In this document: piece by piece, positions 1-8,884 of the stretch
How positions within the stretch are numbered: position 1 is the stretch's first letter
How the letters are laid out: every line of letters starts with the position of its first letter
Assembly (NCBI GenBank): GCA_023433505.1
Contig: JAEZCO010000012.1
Coordinates: forward strand, 62,001 to 126,000
DNA from: Bacillota bacterium
Lineage (GTDB): Bacteria; Bacillota; Clostridia; Acetivibrionales; DTU013
Reading direction: 5' to 3'
Length of the DNA stretch: 64,000 nt
Notes under the pieces: model-generated
Told to the model about the DNA's origin: nothing
Seen by the model: only the letters and a program-made list of their open reading frames with translations
Database searches by the model: none
Position numbers and translations under genes: made by a program

Positions 1-27
1 TTGCAGCCTTTCTGAAAAAGTTTATCA

Positions 28-1614
28 TCAGAGGCATTTCTCCCGGTATTCCGATGGCGTCACCTTCACCAGCTTTTTAAATATTTTGGTAAAATAGTTC
101 TGATCCGGGTAGCCTACCCTGACTGCCACGTCATATAGCTTGATGTTGCGGTCTTCCAGCAGTTCCTTTGCCTTTTTTATTCTAAATTCCGTAATATACT
201 GATGGATGGTAGTGCCCGTCTCTTTTTTAAAAAATATGCACAGGTAGGAATTGCTCAGGAACATTTTTTCGCTGAGGACTTTGATGGATAAATCAGGATC
301 ACTGTAGCTTTTGCTGATGATTCTTTTGATGTCCGAAATGGTTCTGCTGCTGCTGTTGATTTCGTCCAGCCGTGCAAAGTAGGAAATCGCCGGATCCGTT
401 ACCAGGCTTTCCATGTCTTCCAGCGTCTCCAGGACGGATAAAGTTTCCCACAAAGAACCTTCCGAATGGTTATGGACCGGGCCGATTTTCTGTCTGGCGG
501 CGGCACCTGTCAGCAGAAGCAAAATTTTAAAATAGAAATTTTTACTGTTGCAGACCAGGGTGCCTCTGCTTTGACGCAGTGTCCTTGTCAAATCCCGAAG
601 GAGTTTTATGAATTCTTCCTTTTGCCCATTCTCGAGACATTGCTGCAACTGGTCCAGCAAACCGTCGTTGAATTCAAACACGGAATTACTGATGTCTTCG
701 CCGGTGGAAAGACTGCCGTAGCCTTTGAAAAACAGCTGCTGGCCTGCCAGAACTGCAGCCTGGTAGGAATGAAAGATATCGCTGGCCTTCGTTACAAGGG
801 TGCCGGTACTGATGAAAATACCGGTTTTTTGCTTCAGGGCATGGAGGACTTCCGAGCAAGTGTCCGTCAGCGCAGAAAAGCTCAACTGCCTGCTGTCTGC
901 CGGATTTGAATAAGCAATGACCACGATGCTGCTCTGGTCCTTATGGCCGGCGATGCATTTCAAGCGGTTGGAGGAAAATGTGTCTTCAATGGAGTGCAGG
1001 ATTTCCGATTCTGTCAAAGCAGGCCCGTCGGTTGCCGCCGCCGGGCCAAGCTTTATCAGGACGGCAGCGTATATGCCCTCCAACGACATAGGGACGCCTG
1101 CAGTATCAAGCCATTTCTTTATAAGCTCGGTATTAAGGTTATTGCGAAGTAATTCCAGGGTTAAATTGTCCTTGAGGATTAAAAGGCTGTCGTTCAGATT
1201 CTTTTCTTTCACAGTCTCAGTGGCCCGTTTATTCTCTTCTTCAATGCATAAGGTGACTGCATTGGAAATGGCCGCGCTGATTTCCAGGGGACTAATGGGT
1301 TTTTCCACGTAACTGATGGCCTTGAGGTTGATGGCCGATTTAAGATATTCCTTATCCGAATAGGCGCTCATGAATATGATTTTGCAATAGGGGAGCGCCT
1401 CACGGATTTTAGTGCCTAGCTCTATGCCGTCCATACGCGGCATTCTGACATCAGTGACAATGATATCGGGTTTTGTCTTCAAAGCCTTTTCATAGGCATT
1501 TTGACCGTCATCCGCTTCTTCCACCGAATCAACGCCCAATTCCTTCCACTTTATATTCTTTATAAGACCATTGCGGACGAAGAATTCGTCATCTGCAATT
1601 AAAAGACGTATCAA
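28..1614 (-). CDS. YesN-type response regulator (REC + AraC HTH)
   Basis: Cytoplasmic two-component response regulator of 528 residues that probably controls the divergent sugar importer. A receiver domain fills about residues 1-120: acidic pair D8/D9, phosphoacceptor D55 in TDVRMPRMDG, and K106 in YVEKP. A variable middle region follows, then a C-terminal AraC-type double helix-turn-helix from about residue 430 (SIKVLSEKMFLSNSYLC and DVAVRVGYPDQNYFTKIF). The start is TTG, ten bases after AGGAGG. A TATAAT-like -10 lies on the minus strand at 1656-1661. No histidine kinase is visible; a YesM partner may lie beyond the left edge. Assigned from domain order; the signal sensed is unknown. Confidence 0.9.
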   Translation of the reverse strand: MIRLLIADDEFFVRNGLIKNIKWKELGVDSVEEADDGQNAYEKALKTKPDIIVTDVRMPRMDGIELGTKIREALPYCKIIFMSAYSDKEYLKSAINLKAISYVEKPISPLEISAAISNAVTLCIEEENKRATETVKEKNLNDSLLILKDNLTLELLRNNLNTELIKKWLDTAGVPMSLEGIYAAVLIKLGPAAATDGPALTESEILHSIEDTFSSNRLKCIAGHKDQSSIVVIAYSNPADSRQLSFSALTDTCSEVLHALKQKTGIFISTGTLVTKASDIFHSYQAAVLAGQQLFFKGYGSLSTGEDISNSVFEFNDGLLDQLQQCLENGQKEEFIKLLRDLTRTLRQSRGTLVCNSKNFYFKILLLLTGAAARQKIGPVHNHSEGSLWETLSVLETLEDMESLVTDPAISYFARLDEINSSSRTISDIKRIISKSYSDPDLSIKVLSEKMFLSNSYLCIFFKKETGTTIHQYITEFRIKKAKELLEDRNIKLYDVAVRVGYPDQNYFTKIFKKLVKVTPSEYREKCL

Positions 1615-1848
1615 GAAGCTGTGCCCTCCTTACTGTAGAATTACCGTATAAGCTAATTATAAATCATGTCATAATGTTTGGAAAGCCAATGTAATCCCGA
1701 AACTTCAAGTAGAAAATATTTTGCTAAAAACAAAACTTTTTTATAGTGCAAATCTAAAAAGCCGGATGGTATATTTAGTTTGTGGTCCGGCAGGCCCGGA
1801 AAACCCACCAAAGAAATAATAATCCATGATTGTCTGGGGGATGCGGCA

Positions 1849-2772
1849 TTGAGCAGGGTAACGGATATATTCAGAGATTTCGGCAAAAATAAAATTCTTT
1901 TACTGATGTTGGCCCCGGCCATCCTGTACTATTTTATTTTTATGTACATCCCCATGGCGGGAGTGGTCATTGCCTTCAAGAGATTTGACTACGCGGCGGG
2001 GATATTCGGAAGTCCATGGGTGGGTTTTGACAATTTCAAGTACTTCTTTATCTCCGGCCAGGCGTTCAAAGTAACGCGGAATACAGTTCTGTACAATGTT
2101 GTGTTTATCCTTGTGAATACCACGCTGCAGCTGAGTGTGGCGATATTCCTGACCGAGCTGAAAAACAAGTATTTCAAAAAGACGGCGCAAACCCTGATGC
2201 TGATGCCGTATTTCATATCCTGGGTCGTGGTGGGCGCCTTTGTTTATAATCTGTTCAACTATGAGTTCGGCGCCTTCAACACCATCGTAAAGTCCTTTGG
2301 GGCGGAGCCTGTCGATATCCTGGGCACTGTGGGGGCATGGAAGTATATTCTGGTATTTTTTTCAGCCTGGAACAGCGTCGGGTATGGGAGTATAGTTTAC
2401 CTTGCGGCCATAACTTCTATTGATAAAGAGCTCTATGAGGCTGCAGAAATAGACGGAGCAAACATATTCCATCAGGTCTTCAGGATTACCCTGCCCAGTA
2501 TCAAGCCGACGATAATTATTCTTACCCTGCTTAGCATAGGGACTATTTTCAGAGGCAATTTCTCCATGTTCTATCAGATCGTTGGGAATAACGGCTTGCT
2601 CTTTGATTCTACCGATGTCATCGACACCTTCGTATTCCGGTCGCTGATGCAGACCCAGGAATTCGGCATGGCATCTGCGGCGGGACTTTATCAGTCGGTG
2701 CTCTGCTTTATCATCTTGATGGTGACAAATTACATCATCAAAAAGATCGAAAGGGAGTACGCCTTGTTTTAG
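1849..2772 (+). CDS. ABC sugar transporter permease, LplB type
   Basis: Inner-membrane permease of a carbohydrate ABC importer (LplB/COG4209 family). The N-terminus matches the family (LAPAILYYFIFMYIPMAGVVIAF), several hydrophobic helices follow, and the EAA loop is LYEAAEIDGANIFHQVFRIT. I chose the TTG at 1849 because a GGGGGATG ribosome-site-like stretch precedes it and the protein then has normal length (307 residues). An in-frame TTG at 1780 would add 23 residues unlike the family. It is the first gene of a permease-permease-binding-protein operon with no ATPase gene, so an ATPase shared with other importers (MsmK type) is probably used. Substrate unknown, likely an oligosaccharide. Confidence 0.88.
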   Translation: MSRVTDIFRDFGKNKILLLMLAPAILYYFIFMYIPMAGVVIAFKRFDYAAGIFGSPWVGFDNFKYFFISGQAFKVTRNTVLYNVVFILVNTTLQLSVAIFLTELKNKYFKKTAQTLMLMPYFISWVVVGAFVYNLFNYEFGAFNTIVKSFGAEPVDILGTVGAWKYILVFFSAWNSVGYGSIVYLAAITSIDKELYEAAEIDGANIFHQVFRITLPSIKPTIIILTLLSIGTIFRGNFSMFYQIVGNNGLLFDSTDVIDTFVFRSLMQTQEFGMASAAGLYQSVLCFIILMVTNYIIKKIEREYALF

Positions 2773-2814
2773 GAGACAGGTTTAAATACCAATAATATGC
2801 TGGAGGAATCCCCG

Positions 2815-3702
2815 GTGAGAATAAAAAGCGGCAAGGAAAGAATTATTTTTGATGCAATGAGTTATCTGGTGATCGTCGGATTTTCACTGCTTTGCGTGAT
2901 CCCTTTTTTACTGGTTCTATCCGGTTCGTTTACTTCGGAAAACTCCATCCATGTGGACGGCTACCGGCTCATCCCGAAGCATTTTTCTCTAAGCGCCTAT
3001 ATTGTGGCGTTTGCGACTCCGGGAAAAATCATTAAGGCCTATATGGTTACGGTTTCACTGACGGTTTTCGGTTCACTGACAGGTCTGTTCATTATCGCCA
3101 TGACAGCCTTTGCCCTTCAAAGGCCGCATTTTAAGTACAGAAACTTTTTTGCCCTGTTTTTCTACTTTACGACATTGTTTAACGGGGGATTGGTACCCTG
3201 GTACATTCTTATGGTCAAGTACCTTCACCTTAAGAACAATTATCTGGCGCTTTTATTTCCTGCGATGCTCACTGTCTTTGACATCATCATTATGAGAAGC
3301 TTCATGAAATCCATTCCCGAAGCCCTGTCGGAATCGGCCAAAATCGATGGGGCAGGTGAATTCCGGATATTCCGGCAGATATTCCTGCCCATATCAAAGC
3401 CCGCCCTGGCTACGGTGGGATTGTTCATTGCCCTGAGATACTGGAACGACTGGTATGCGGCAATGCTTTACATCACCGACGAAAACAAGTTTACACTGCA
3501 ATTCTATCTTTACAATATGCTGACCCGGATGGAATTCGCAGCAAACGATGCCAAATCCGCCGGCATACTCCTTGAGCAATATCCTGCGGAGTCCTTCAAG
3601 CTTGCGATGACAGTGGTTGCCACAGGCCCGATTTTGTTCCTCTATCCCTTTGTCCAGAAGTATTTCATCCGGGGGCTTACCATCGGAGCGGTAAAAGGAT
3701 AA
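2815..3702 (+). CDS. ABC sugar transporter permease, LplC type
   Basis: Second membrane subunit of the same importer (COG0395/LplC family), about 295 residues. It has an N-terminal helix (YLVIVGFSLLCVIPFLLVLSG), further hydrophobic segments, the EAA-type loop ALSESAKIDGAGEFRIFRQI and the family C-terminus FIRGLTIGAVKG. The GTG at 2815 lies seven bases after GGAGGA and is preferred over the ATG at 2797, whose upstream sequence has no ribosome site. It starts 42 bases after the partner permease and forms a heterodimer with it by family knowledge. Confidence 0.88.
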   Translation: MRIKSGKERIIFDAMSYLVIVGFSLLCVIPFLLVLSGSFTSENSIHVDGYRLIPKHFSLSAYIVAFATPGKIIKAYMVTVSLTVFGSLTGLFIIAMTAFALQRPHFKYRNFFALFFYFTTLFNGGLVPWYILMVKYLHLKNNYLALLFPAMLTVFDIIIMRSFMKSIPEALSESAKIDGAGEFRIFRQIFLPISKPALATVGLFIALRYWNDWYAAMLYITDENKFTLQFYLYNMLTRMEFAANDAKSAGILLEQYPAESFKLAMTVVATGPILFLYPFVQKYFIRGLTIGAVKG

Positions 3703-3755
3703 TTCCGGATGCATTCCGGTTTATTGTATAATACTATTTAAGGAGGAATTGATCC

Positions 3756-5342
3756 ATGTCAAGAATGCGAAAAATGTTATGCCTGATGGCAGCGGCGCTG
3801 ATCACCGTAACAGCCCTGGCAGGCTGCGGCGGTACTGAAGTTGCCGATACCCAGGGCAGCGCTGCGACCCAGGGGACGGTGGCGGCGACGACCGCAGCGG
3901 CCACAGACAGCCCAAAGCCTGATATTTCCAAGGAAGTTAATTTGAAGATCTACTGTGTGGGAGACGCATCCCCGGGGGATGGTTCCAAACTGGTTGCGGA
4001 TGCAGTCAATGCAATCATCAAACCGAAGATCAATGCGACCATCAGCACAGAATACCTGCCATGGGCTGACTGGACCAATAAATACCAACTGGTATTCGCA
4101 TCCGGAGAGGAGTTTGACGGTATATATACCGCCAATTGGTCCTTCTATCAGGCACAGGCGACAAAAAACGGTTTTAAGGAAATCACACAGGAGATGCTGG
4201 ATAAATATGCCCCGTCATTAATGGCGGACCTGCCGGAAATGGCATGGAAGCAGGCGAAGGTAAACGGCAAGCTCTATATGATTCCGACAACCTTCAGCGA
4301 GTTTCCGACAGTCCACTTTGCTATAAGAGAAGATCTGAAGAAGAAGTATGGCGTTGCCGATATCAAGGACCTGGATTCCTTTGGAGCTTATCTTGACGCA
4401 ATCGCCAAAAATGAGAAAGAAATGGTGCCCTTGAATCTCTCGGTGCAAACGAATTTCTCCGACCTGCAGCAGCTTTTTAACAATGAAAATGAATACGGTG
4501 TGGTAGGCAATGTGGCGCAGCGCAATTTTGTCTACAGCATTACAGATCCGGGAGCAAGCATCGTTGATGTTTTCCAGACCCCCGGCTTCCTGGAATTTGT
4601 AAAGAAAATGTACCAATGGAAGCAGGCCGGCTACTGGTCCAAAAATGCCATTTCCAACAAGACACCCTCCAGTACCTCCTTTGAAAACGGTACCTCTGCG
4701 GCTACGATTACAAATATCCTTGCAGCTACCAATTATTCCTATGCATGGCCCAAGCAGCACCCGGGCTGGGAGGTACAGGTATATGACGCCTCCCTTGGCA
4801 AGAAGCAAACCGGCACTCCGTATATCGGTTCCGGGATCGGTATTCACGCCACGGCGGCAAATCCCGAGCGGCTGTTGATGTTCACTGAACTGGCAAGGAC
4901 AGATAAGGATTTGAACCAACTGCTCTGCTATGGTATTAAGGATACCCATTGGAAGCTGATCGGAGAAGATCAGGTGGAATACATAAGAGGCGATACCAAG
5001 GTTGATTACACAGACGGGCTGTCCTGGTTCTTCAGAAACTCCAAATTCCAGCTTAAGCCTTCCGGCGTGTACTCAAACTACGATACGATCTTTGAAACTG
5101 CAGAACAGAATGAAGTCGGCCACATACTGCAAGCCTTTAATTTTGACGATACGAATCTCAAAAATGAAATGGCGGCCATAGGAAATGTTGTTACGCAATA
5201 TGCCGTTCCTCTTATAACAGGCTTCGTAGAGCCTGAAACGGGTTTGGCCACCTTGAATGCAAAGATGAAGGAAGCCGGCGCAGACAAGGTGTTGGCGGAA
5301 ATCAAGCTTCAGGCTGAAAAATATCTGGCAGACAATCAATAA
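3756..5342 (+). CDS. Extracellular sugar-binding lipoprotein (DUF3502 type)
   Basis: Substrate-binding lipoprotein of the LplB/LplC importer, 528 residues. A signal peptide ends in the lipobox LAGC (residues 21-24), giving a lipid-anchored cysteine, and an Ala/Thr-rich linker follows before the binding domain. The C-terminal part (VTQYAVPLITGFVEPETG) resembles the DUF3502 region of LplA-like proteins. An AAGGAGGAATTG ribosome site precedes the ATG. A TATAAT at 3727-3732 between the permease gene and this one suggests an extra promoter, which would raise binding protein over permease. Substrate not predictable from sequence. Confidence 0.88.
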   Translation: MSRMRKMLCLMAAALITVTALAGCGGTEVADTQGSAATQGTVAATTAAATDSPKPDISKEVNLKIYCVGDASPGDGSKLVADAVNAIIKPKINATISTEYLPWADWTNKYQLVFASGEEFDGIYTANWSFYQAQATKNGFKEITQEMLDKYAPSLMADLPEMAWKQAKVNGKLYMIPTTFSEFPTVHFAIREDLKKKYGVADIKDLDSFGAYLDAIAKNEKEMVPLNLSVQTNFSDLQQLFNNENEYGVVGNVAQRNFVYSITDPGASIVDVFQTPGFLEFVKKMYQWKQAGYWSKNAISNKTPSSTSFENGTSAATITNILAATNYSYAWPKQHPGWEVQVYDASLGKKQTGTPYIGSGIGIHATAANPERLLMFTELARTDKDLNQLLCYGIKDTHWKLIGEDQVEYIRGDTKVDYTDGLSWFFRNSKFQLKPSGVYSNYDTIFETAEQNEVGHILQAFNFDDTNLKNEMAAIGNVVTQYAVPLITGFVEPETGLATLNAKMKEAGADKVLAEIKLQAEKYLADNQ

Positions 5343-5350
5343 AGACGGTC

Positions 5351-5383
5351 AAGAGGGGGAGTCGTTTAGAGGCTCTCCCTTTT
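5351..5383 (+). terminator. Rho-independent terminator of the lpl-like operon
   Basis: A 13-pair stem (three G-U pairs) forms between AAGAGGGGGAGTC and GGCTCTCCCTTTT with a short loop, ending in a T stretch 8 bases after the binding-protein stop codon. It also separates this operon from the convergent amidohydrolase. Confidence 0.7.
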
Positions 5384-5415
5384 CATTAATGCATTCGAAC
5401 CTATTTCATAGATTA

Positions 5416-6204
5416 TTATAACGAAAGAAGGCGTGCCGAATTGCCGCCTAAAATCAAATCAAGCTCCTTGCCGGTTAAATTCAGGGACTTGATGTTCGAA
5501 ACCTCCTTTGCCTGGTCGGTCCAGGGAGTATCGCTTCCAAAGAGTATTTTTTCCGCGCCATGGTCCCTTATAAGCTTTTCCATGGCTTCCGCTCCCATTT
5601 CGTTATATGCGAAGGAGGTGTCCAGGTAAACATCCCTGCCCGCCAGGTATTTTTCAACATCCTCCCAGTACCGGTATCCACCCATATGCGCTGCAATGAT
5701 CCTGGCCCCGGGGAACGAATCAAGGACTTTTGACAACTGAAAGGGGGTGCAGTGATAGGGATAGGGATAGCCCAGGTCTACGCCGGCATGAAAAAGAATT
5801 ATCAGCCCTGCCTCCAGCAATGCCTCATATAATGGGTAAACTTTTGTGTCATCTGCATTGAAATCCTGGTATTCGGAGTGGAATTTCACACCTTTGATCC
5901 CCGAAGCCGCAAGCCATTTGATTTCTTCCTTCCAATCGGGGAAATCCGGGTGTATGGAGCCGAAGCTTAGCAGATTCCCATCCTGGATTCCCGCAGCCCA
6001 CCTGTTTACATTGATGACCTGTTCTGGTTTTGTAGCGATATGCTGTATGACGCAGAGGTCAATACCAGCGGCGGCCATGGAGCCTTTGATAAAGCTCACG
6101 GTGCCATCCGTATAAGCAGGGATTCCAGCCTTTTCGCTAAGAGAGGCGATTGCTCTGGAAGCCAGGCCATCGGGAAAACAGTGTGCATGTATGTCAATAA
6201 TCAT
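5416..6204 (-). CDS. Amidohydrolase family protein (COG2159 type)
   Basis: Cytoplasmic TIM-barrel metal-dependent hydrolase of 262 residues. The metal-site motifs are in family order: DIHAHC at the N-terminus, GVKFHSEYQ, ILFHAG, IIAAHMGG and LFGSDTPW near the C-terminus. Such proteins are hydrolases or decarboxylases of small carboxylated or cyclic compounds; the substrate cannot be named. The ATG at 6204 is preferred because GGAGG lies 11 bases upstream, while the ATG six codons earlier overlaps that ribosome site. The gene sits 23 bases after a membrane permease gene on the same strand, so the pair probably imports or exports a compound and processes it. Confidence 0.85.
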   Translation of the reverse strand: MIIDIHAHCFPDGLASRAIASLSEKAGIPAYTDGTVSFIKGSMAAAGIDLCVIQHIATKPEQVINVNRWAAGIQDGNLLSFGSIHPDFPDWKEEIKWLAASGIKGVKFHSEYQDFNADDTKVYPLYEALLEAGLIILFHAGVDLGYPYPYHCTPFQLSKVLDSFPGARIIAAHMGGYRYWEDVEKYLAGRDVYLDTSFAYNEMGAEAMEKLIRDHGAEKILFGSDTPWTDQAKEVSNIKSLNLTGKELDLILGGNSARLLSL

Positions 6205-6227
6205 TGCCTGTATGACCTCCATAGTAA

Positions 6228-7370
6228 TTATCTTGTAACGATAAGAAAGTAGTTGGCAGCGGTAAACACAATAAGGCTGAGTATGTTGTAAAGACTGAAT
6301 TTGAAGATAAAATTCTTACTGCTGCCCGGGTTTTCCTTTATAAACAGCTTATAGGAGATTACGCTGGCCAGGGAAGCAATGATTGTGCCCATCCCTCCAA
6401 TGTTGACGCCTAAAAGAAGCTCCTTCCAATGGGAGGTGAATCCGGAAAGCAGCATCGAGCAGGGGACGTTGCTGATAAACTGGCTAAGCAGTATGGAGCC
6501 GAAATAGGTGGATTTTCCGCTGTTTAGCGAAACCTCCATATAACTGTTGACGGCGGGGATCCCTGAAATATTTCCGATAAAAATGAAAAAGCATACAAAG
6601 GTAACCAGCAAAAGATAGTCTATTTTTAAAATCAACCTTCGATTGACAAGCAGCGTCACTGCCAAGGTGATGAGCAGGGCTGCCAGGTAATGGATTATTC
6701 CGAAAACCGACAGGATGATCATAACAAAAAGGACCGTCCAGATTGCAGTTTTCTTCCTGTCCTCCAATTTAACGGCATCCAGGGATATGTCCAGCTTTGA
6801 ATTTTGCCTCCGGTGATTCAGAAGGGTCAGCCATACAAGACCGGAAACGGCGAATAAGGCTACCGGGGCAAAGAATTGCAGGGGAGTGAGCTTGTAAAAG
6901 GAATAGAGATAAAGGTTCTGAGGGTTGCCCATGGGCGTCAGGCTGCTTCCGATATTGGCGGCCAGGGTCTGAAGGATCACGGTGGAAAGCATGTTGATGC
7001 TGGATTTTCTGCTGATTACCAGCGTAATGGGTACCAGGGTTATCAGGGCAATGTCATTGGTGATCAGCATGGAAGTGAAAAAACTCAGCAGAATTAAGGT
7101 TAAGGAGACTTTACGCGTATCCGTGCATTTATTTAAAATGTTTACGGCAAATTTATCAAGCAGCATTAATTCTTCAAATGCTTTAATCACGATCATGAGG
7201 TTGAAGAGGCAAATTAAAACCTTGAAATCAATATAGCTTATCTTTGGCCGGACGGCAAAGCAGCTTGCAACTGCTAAAAAGAGAGAGACTGACAGTACGA
7301 TGTCTTTTTTGAACAAGGCAATGGGGGCTATCCGGCTATAGGGTCTGGAATTCTGTAACTGCGTAGTCAT
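6228..7370 (-). CDS. ArsB/NhaD/SLC13-like ion transporter
   Basis: Integral membrane protein of 380 residues with about ten hydrophobic segments. The motif TNDIALITLVPITLVI and, later, LAANIGSSLTPMGNPQNLYLY are characteristic of the ion-transporter superfamily that includes ArsB, NhaD and citrate/dicarboxylate carriers. The second half has the mirrored QFISNVPCSMLLSGF and GVNIGGMGTIIASLAS elements, consistent with an inverted-repeat fold. The neighbouring amidohydrolase gene argues for an organic anion rather than arsenite, but this is inference. No arsR or arsC lies beside it. Confidence 0.82.
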   Translation of the reverse strand: MTTQLQNSRPYSRIAPIALFKKDIVLSVSLFLAVASCFAVRPKISYIDFKVLICLFNLMIVIKAFEELMLLDKFAVNILNKCTDTRKVSLTLILLSFFTSMLITNDIALITLVPITLVISRKSSINMLSTVILQTLAANIGSSLTPMGNPQNLYLYSFYKLTPLQFFAPVALFAVSGLVWLTLLNHRRQNSKLDISLDAVKLEDRKKTAIWTVLFVMIILSVFGIIHYLAALLITLAVTLLVNRRLILKIDYLLLVTFVCFFIFIGNISGIPAVNSYMEVSLNSGKSTYFGSILLSQFISNVPCSMLLSGFTSHWKELLLGVNIGGMGTIIASLASVISYKLFIKENPGSSKNFIFKFSLYNILSLIVFTAANYFLIVTR

Positions 7371-7490
7371 TATGTATTCCTTTTATTATTGTGTAGCTTA
7401 CTTGATTGCAGTTGTTAACCGGCAATCGTGTTTGTGTCATAAGTTGCGCTGTAGTACTAACGCGTCTTGGCCGGATTACGGACAAGAATC

Positions 7491-8876
7491 CTATTCTTGC
7501 TTGAGCTGCTGCAGAAAGGCTTTACCGGTTTGTATGGAAGCCTGCACGCTTTCTTTGGCCGGCCCCCCTTGCAGCTTCCGTCCGGATACGCATTTTTCAA
7601 GGCTGATCTCGCTGTAGACGTCAGCTTCGATTTTATCCGAGAAGCTTGCAAACTCATCCATGGTCAGCATGTCGATGGCTTTATCGTTTTGAATGCAATA
7701 AAGCACCATTTTGCCGATAATTTCATGGGCGTTCCTGAAAGGAATACCCTTTTTGACAAGGTAATCAGCTACGTCTGTAGCGTTTGTAAAGCCGCCCTGG
7801 GCAGCTTTGTACATGTTTTCCTTCCGGATTTTCATGGTTGCAGCCATTTTCGTAAACACCGGCAGACACATTTTCACCGTATCAACGGCGTCAAATATGG
7901 CTTCTTTGTCTTCCTGCATGTCCTTGTTATAGGCCAGCGGCAATGCTTTCATCACTGTCAGCAGGGACATGAGGCTTCCATAAACCCTACCGGTTTTGCC
8001 GCGGACAAGCTCGGCTACATCGGGATTCTTTTTCTGCGGCATTATGCTGCTGCCGGTGCTATAGGCATCATCCATTTCAATAAAGGAAAATTCACCTGAG
8101 GACCACAGCACAAGCTCTTCGCAAAGCCTGCTGAGATGCATCATGACGATGGATAGGCAGGATGCCAGTTCAATGACAAAATCCCTGTCGCTTACACCGT
8201 CCAGGCTATTTTCCGTTATTGTGTCAAAGCCCAGTTGCTTCGCTACCATGTTCCTGTCCAGGGGATAGGTGGTTCCTGCCAGCGCTCCTGAGCCAAGGGG
8301 CATAACATTTGTCCGCTTGTAACAGTCCTGCAGCCGTTCCGCATCGCGCCGGAACATCTGAAAATATGCCATCATATGATGTGCAAGGGTAATGGGCTGA
8401 GCGCGCTGAAGATGAGTATAGCCGGGAAGAATGGTGTCCAGGTTGGACTCGGCGATGGCTGCCAGGGTATGGAGAAGCTCTGCCAGCATCTGCTGTATTT
8501 CCGACATTTCATGCTTAAGGTACATCCTTATATCAAGGGCAACCTGGTCATTCCTGCTTCTTCCCGTATGAAGCCTTTTCCCGGTATCCCCTATACGGGA
8601 TATGAGAATTTTTTCAACATTCATATGAATGTCTTCAGCATCAATTTCAAATTCTATCAGGCCCTTTTCGATGTCAGCCAGTATTTCATTCAAAGTCCTG
8701 CATATCAGCGCGGCGTCGTCCTCCGGGATGATTTCGCATTTGCCGAGCATCTGGGCATGGGCTATGCTGCCATGGATGTCCTGCCTGTACATTCTGCTGT
8801 CAAAGCGGATGGACGAATTGAAATCGTCCACCGCCTTATCCGTATTCTTTGCAAACCTTCCGCCCCAGAGCTTCAT
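7491..8876 (-). CDS. argH: Argininosuccinate lyase
   Basis: Cytoplasmic enzyme that splits argininosuccinate into arginine and fumarate, the last step of arginine synthesis. The protein has 461 residues, the usual length. It starts MKLWGGRFAKNTDKAVDDFN, contains TGRSRNDQVALD, and carries the fumarase/aspartase-superfamily signature GSSIMPQKKNPD, whose serine is the catalytic base. It begins 8 bases after argG and is co-transcribed with it. A short inverted repeat (CAAGAAT/ATTCTTG, 7483-7499) overlaps the stop codon but is a weak terminator. Confidence 0.98.
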   Translation of the reverse strand: MKLWGGRFAKNTDKAVDDFNSSIRFDSRMYRQDIHGSIAHAQMLGKCEIIPEDDAALICRTLNEILADIEKGLIEFEIDAEDIHMNVEKILISRIGDTGKRLHTGRSRNDQVALDIRMYLKHEMSEIQQMLAELLHTLAAIAESNLDTILPGYTHLQRAQPITLAHHMMAYFQMFRRDAERLQDCYKRTNVMPLGSGALAGTTYPLDRNMVAKQLGFDTITENSLDGVSDRDFVIELASCLSIVMMHLSRLCEELVLWSSGEFSFIEMDDAYSTGSSIMPQKKNPDVAELVRGKTGRVYGSLMSLLTVMKALPLAYNKDMQEDKEAIFDAVDTVKMCLPVFTKMAATMKIRKENMYKAAQGGFTNATDVADYLVKKGIPFRNAHEIIGKMVLYCIQNDKAIDMLTMDEFASFSDKIEADVYSEISLEKCVSGRKLQGGPAKESVQASIQTGKAFLQQLKQE

Positions 8877-8884
8877 ATGCTACC

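Noticed and set aside
4218..4949. A 243-codon frame opposite the binding-protein gene
   Set aside because: Shadow frame; the plus-strand protein is clearly conserved.
7467..8099. A 210-codon frame opposite argH
   Set aside because: It is the antisense shadow of a strongly conserved gene; no ribosome site or family match.
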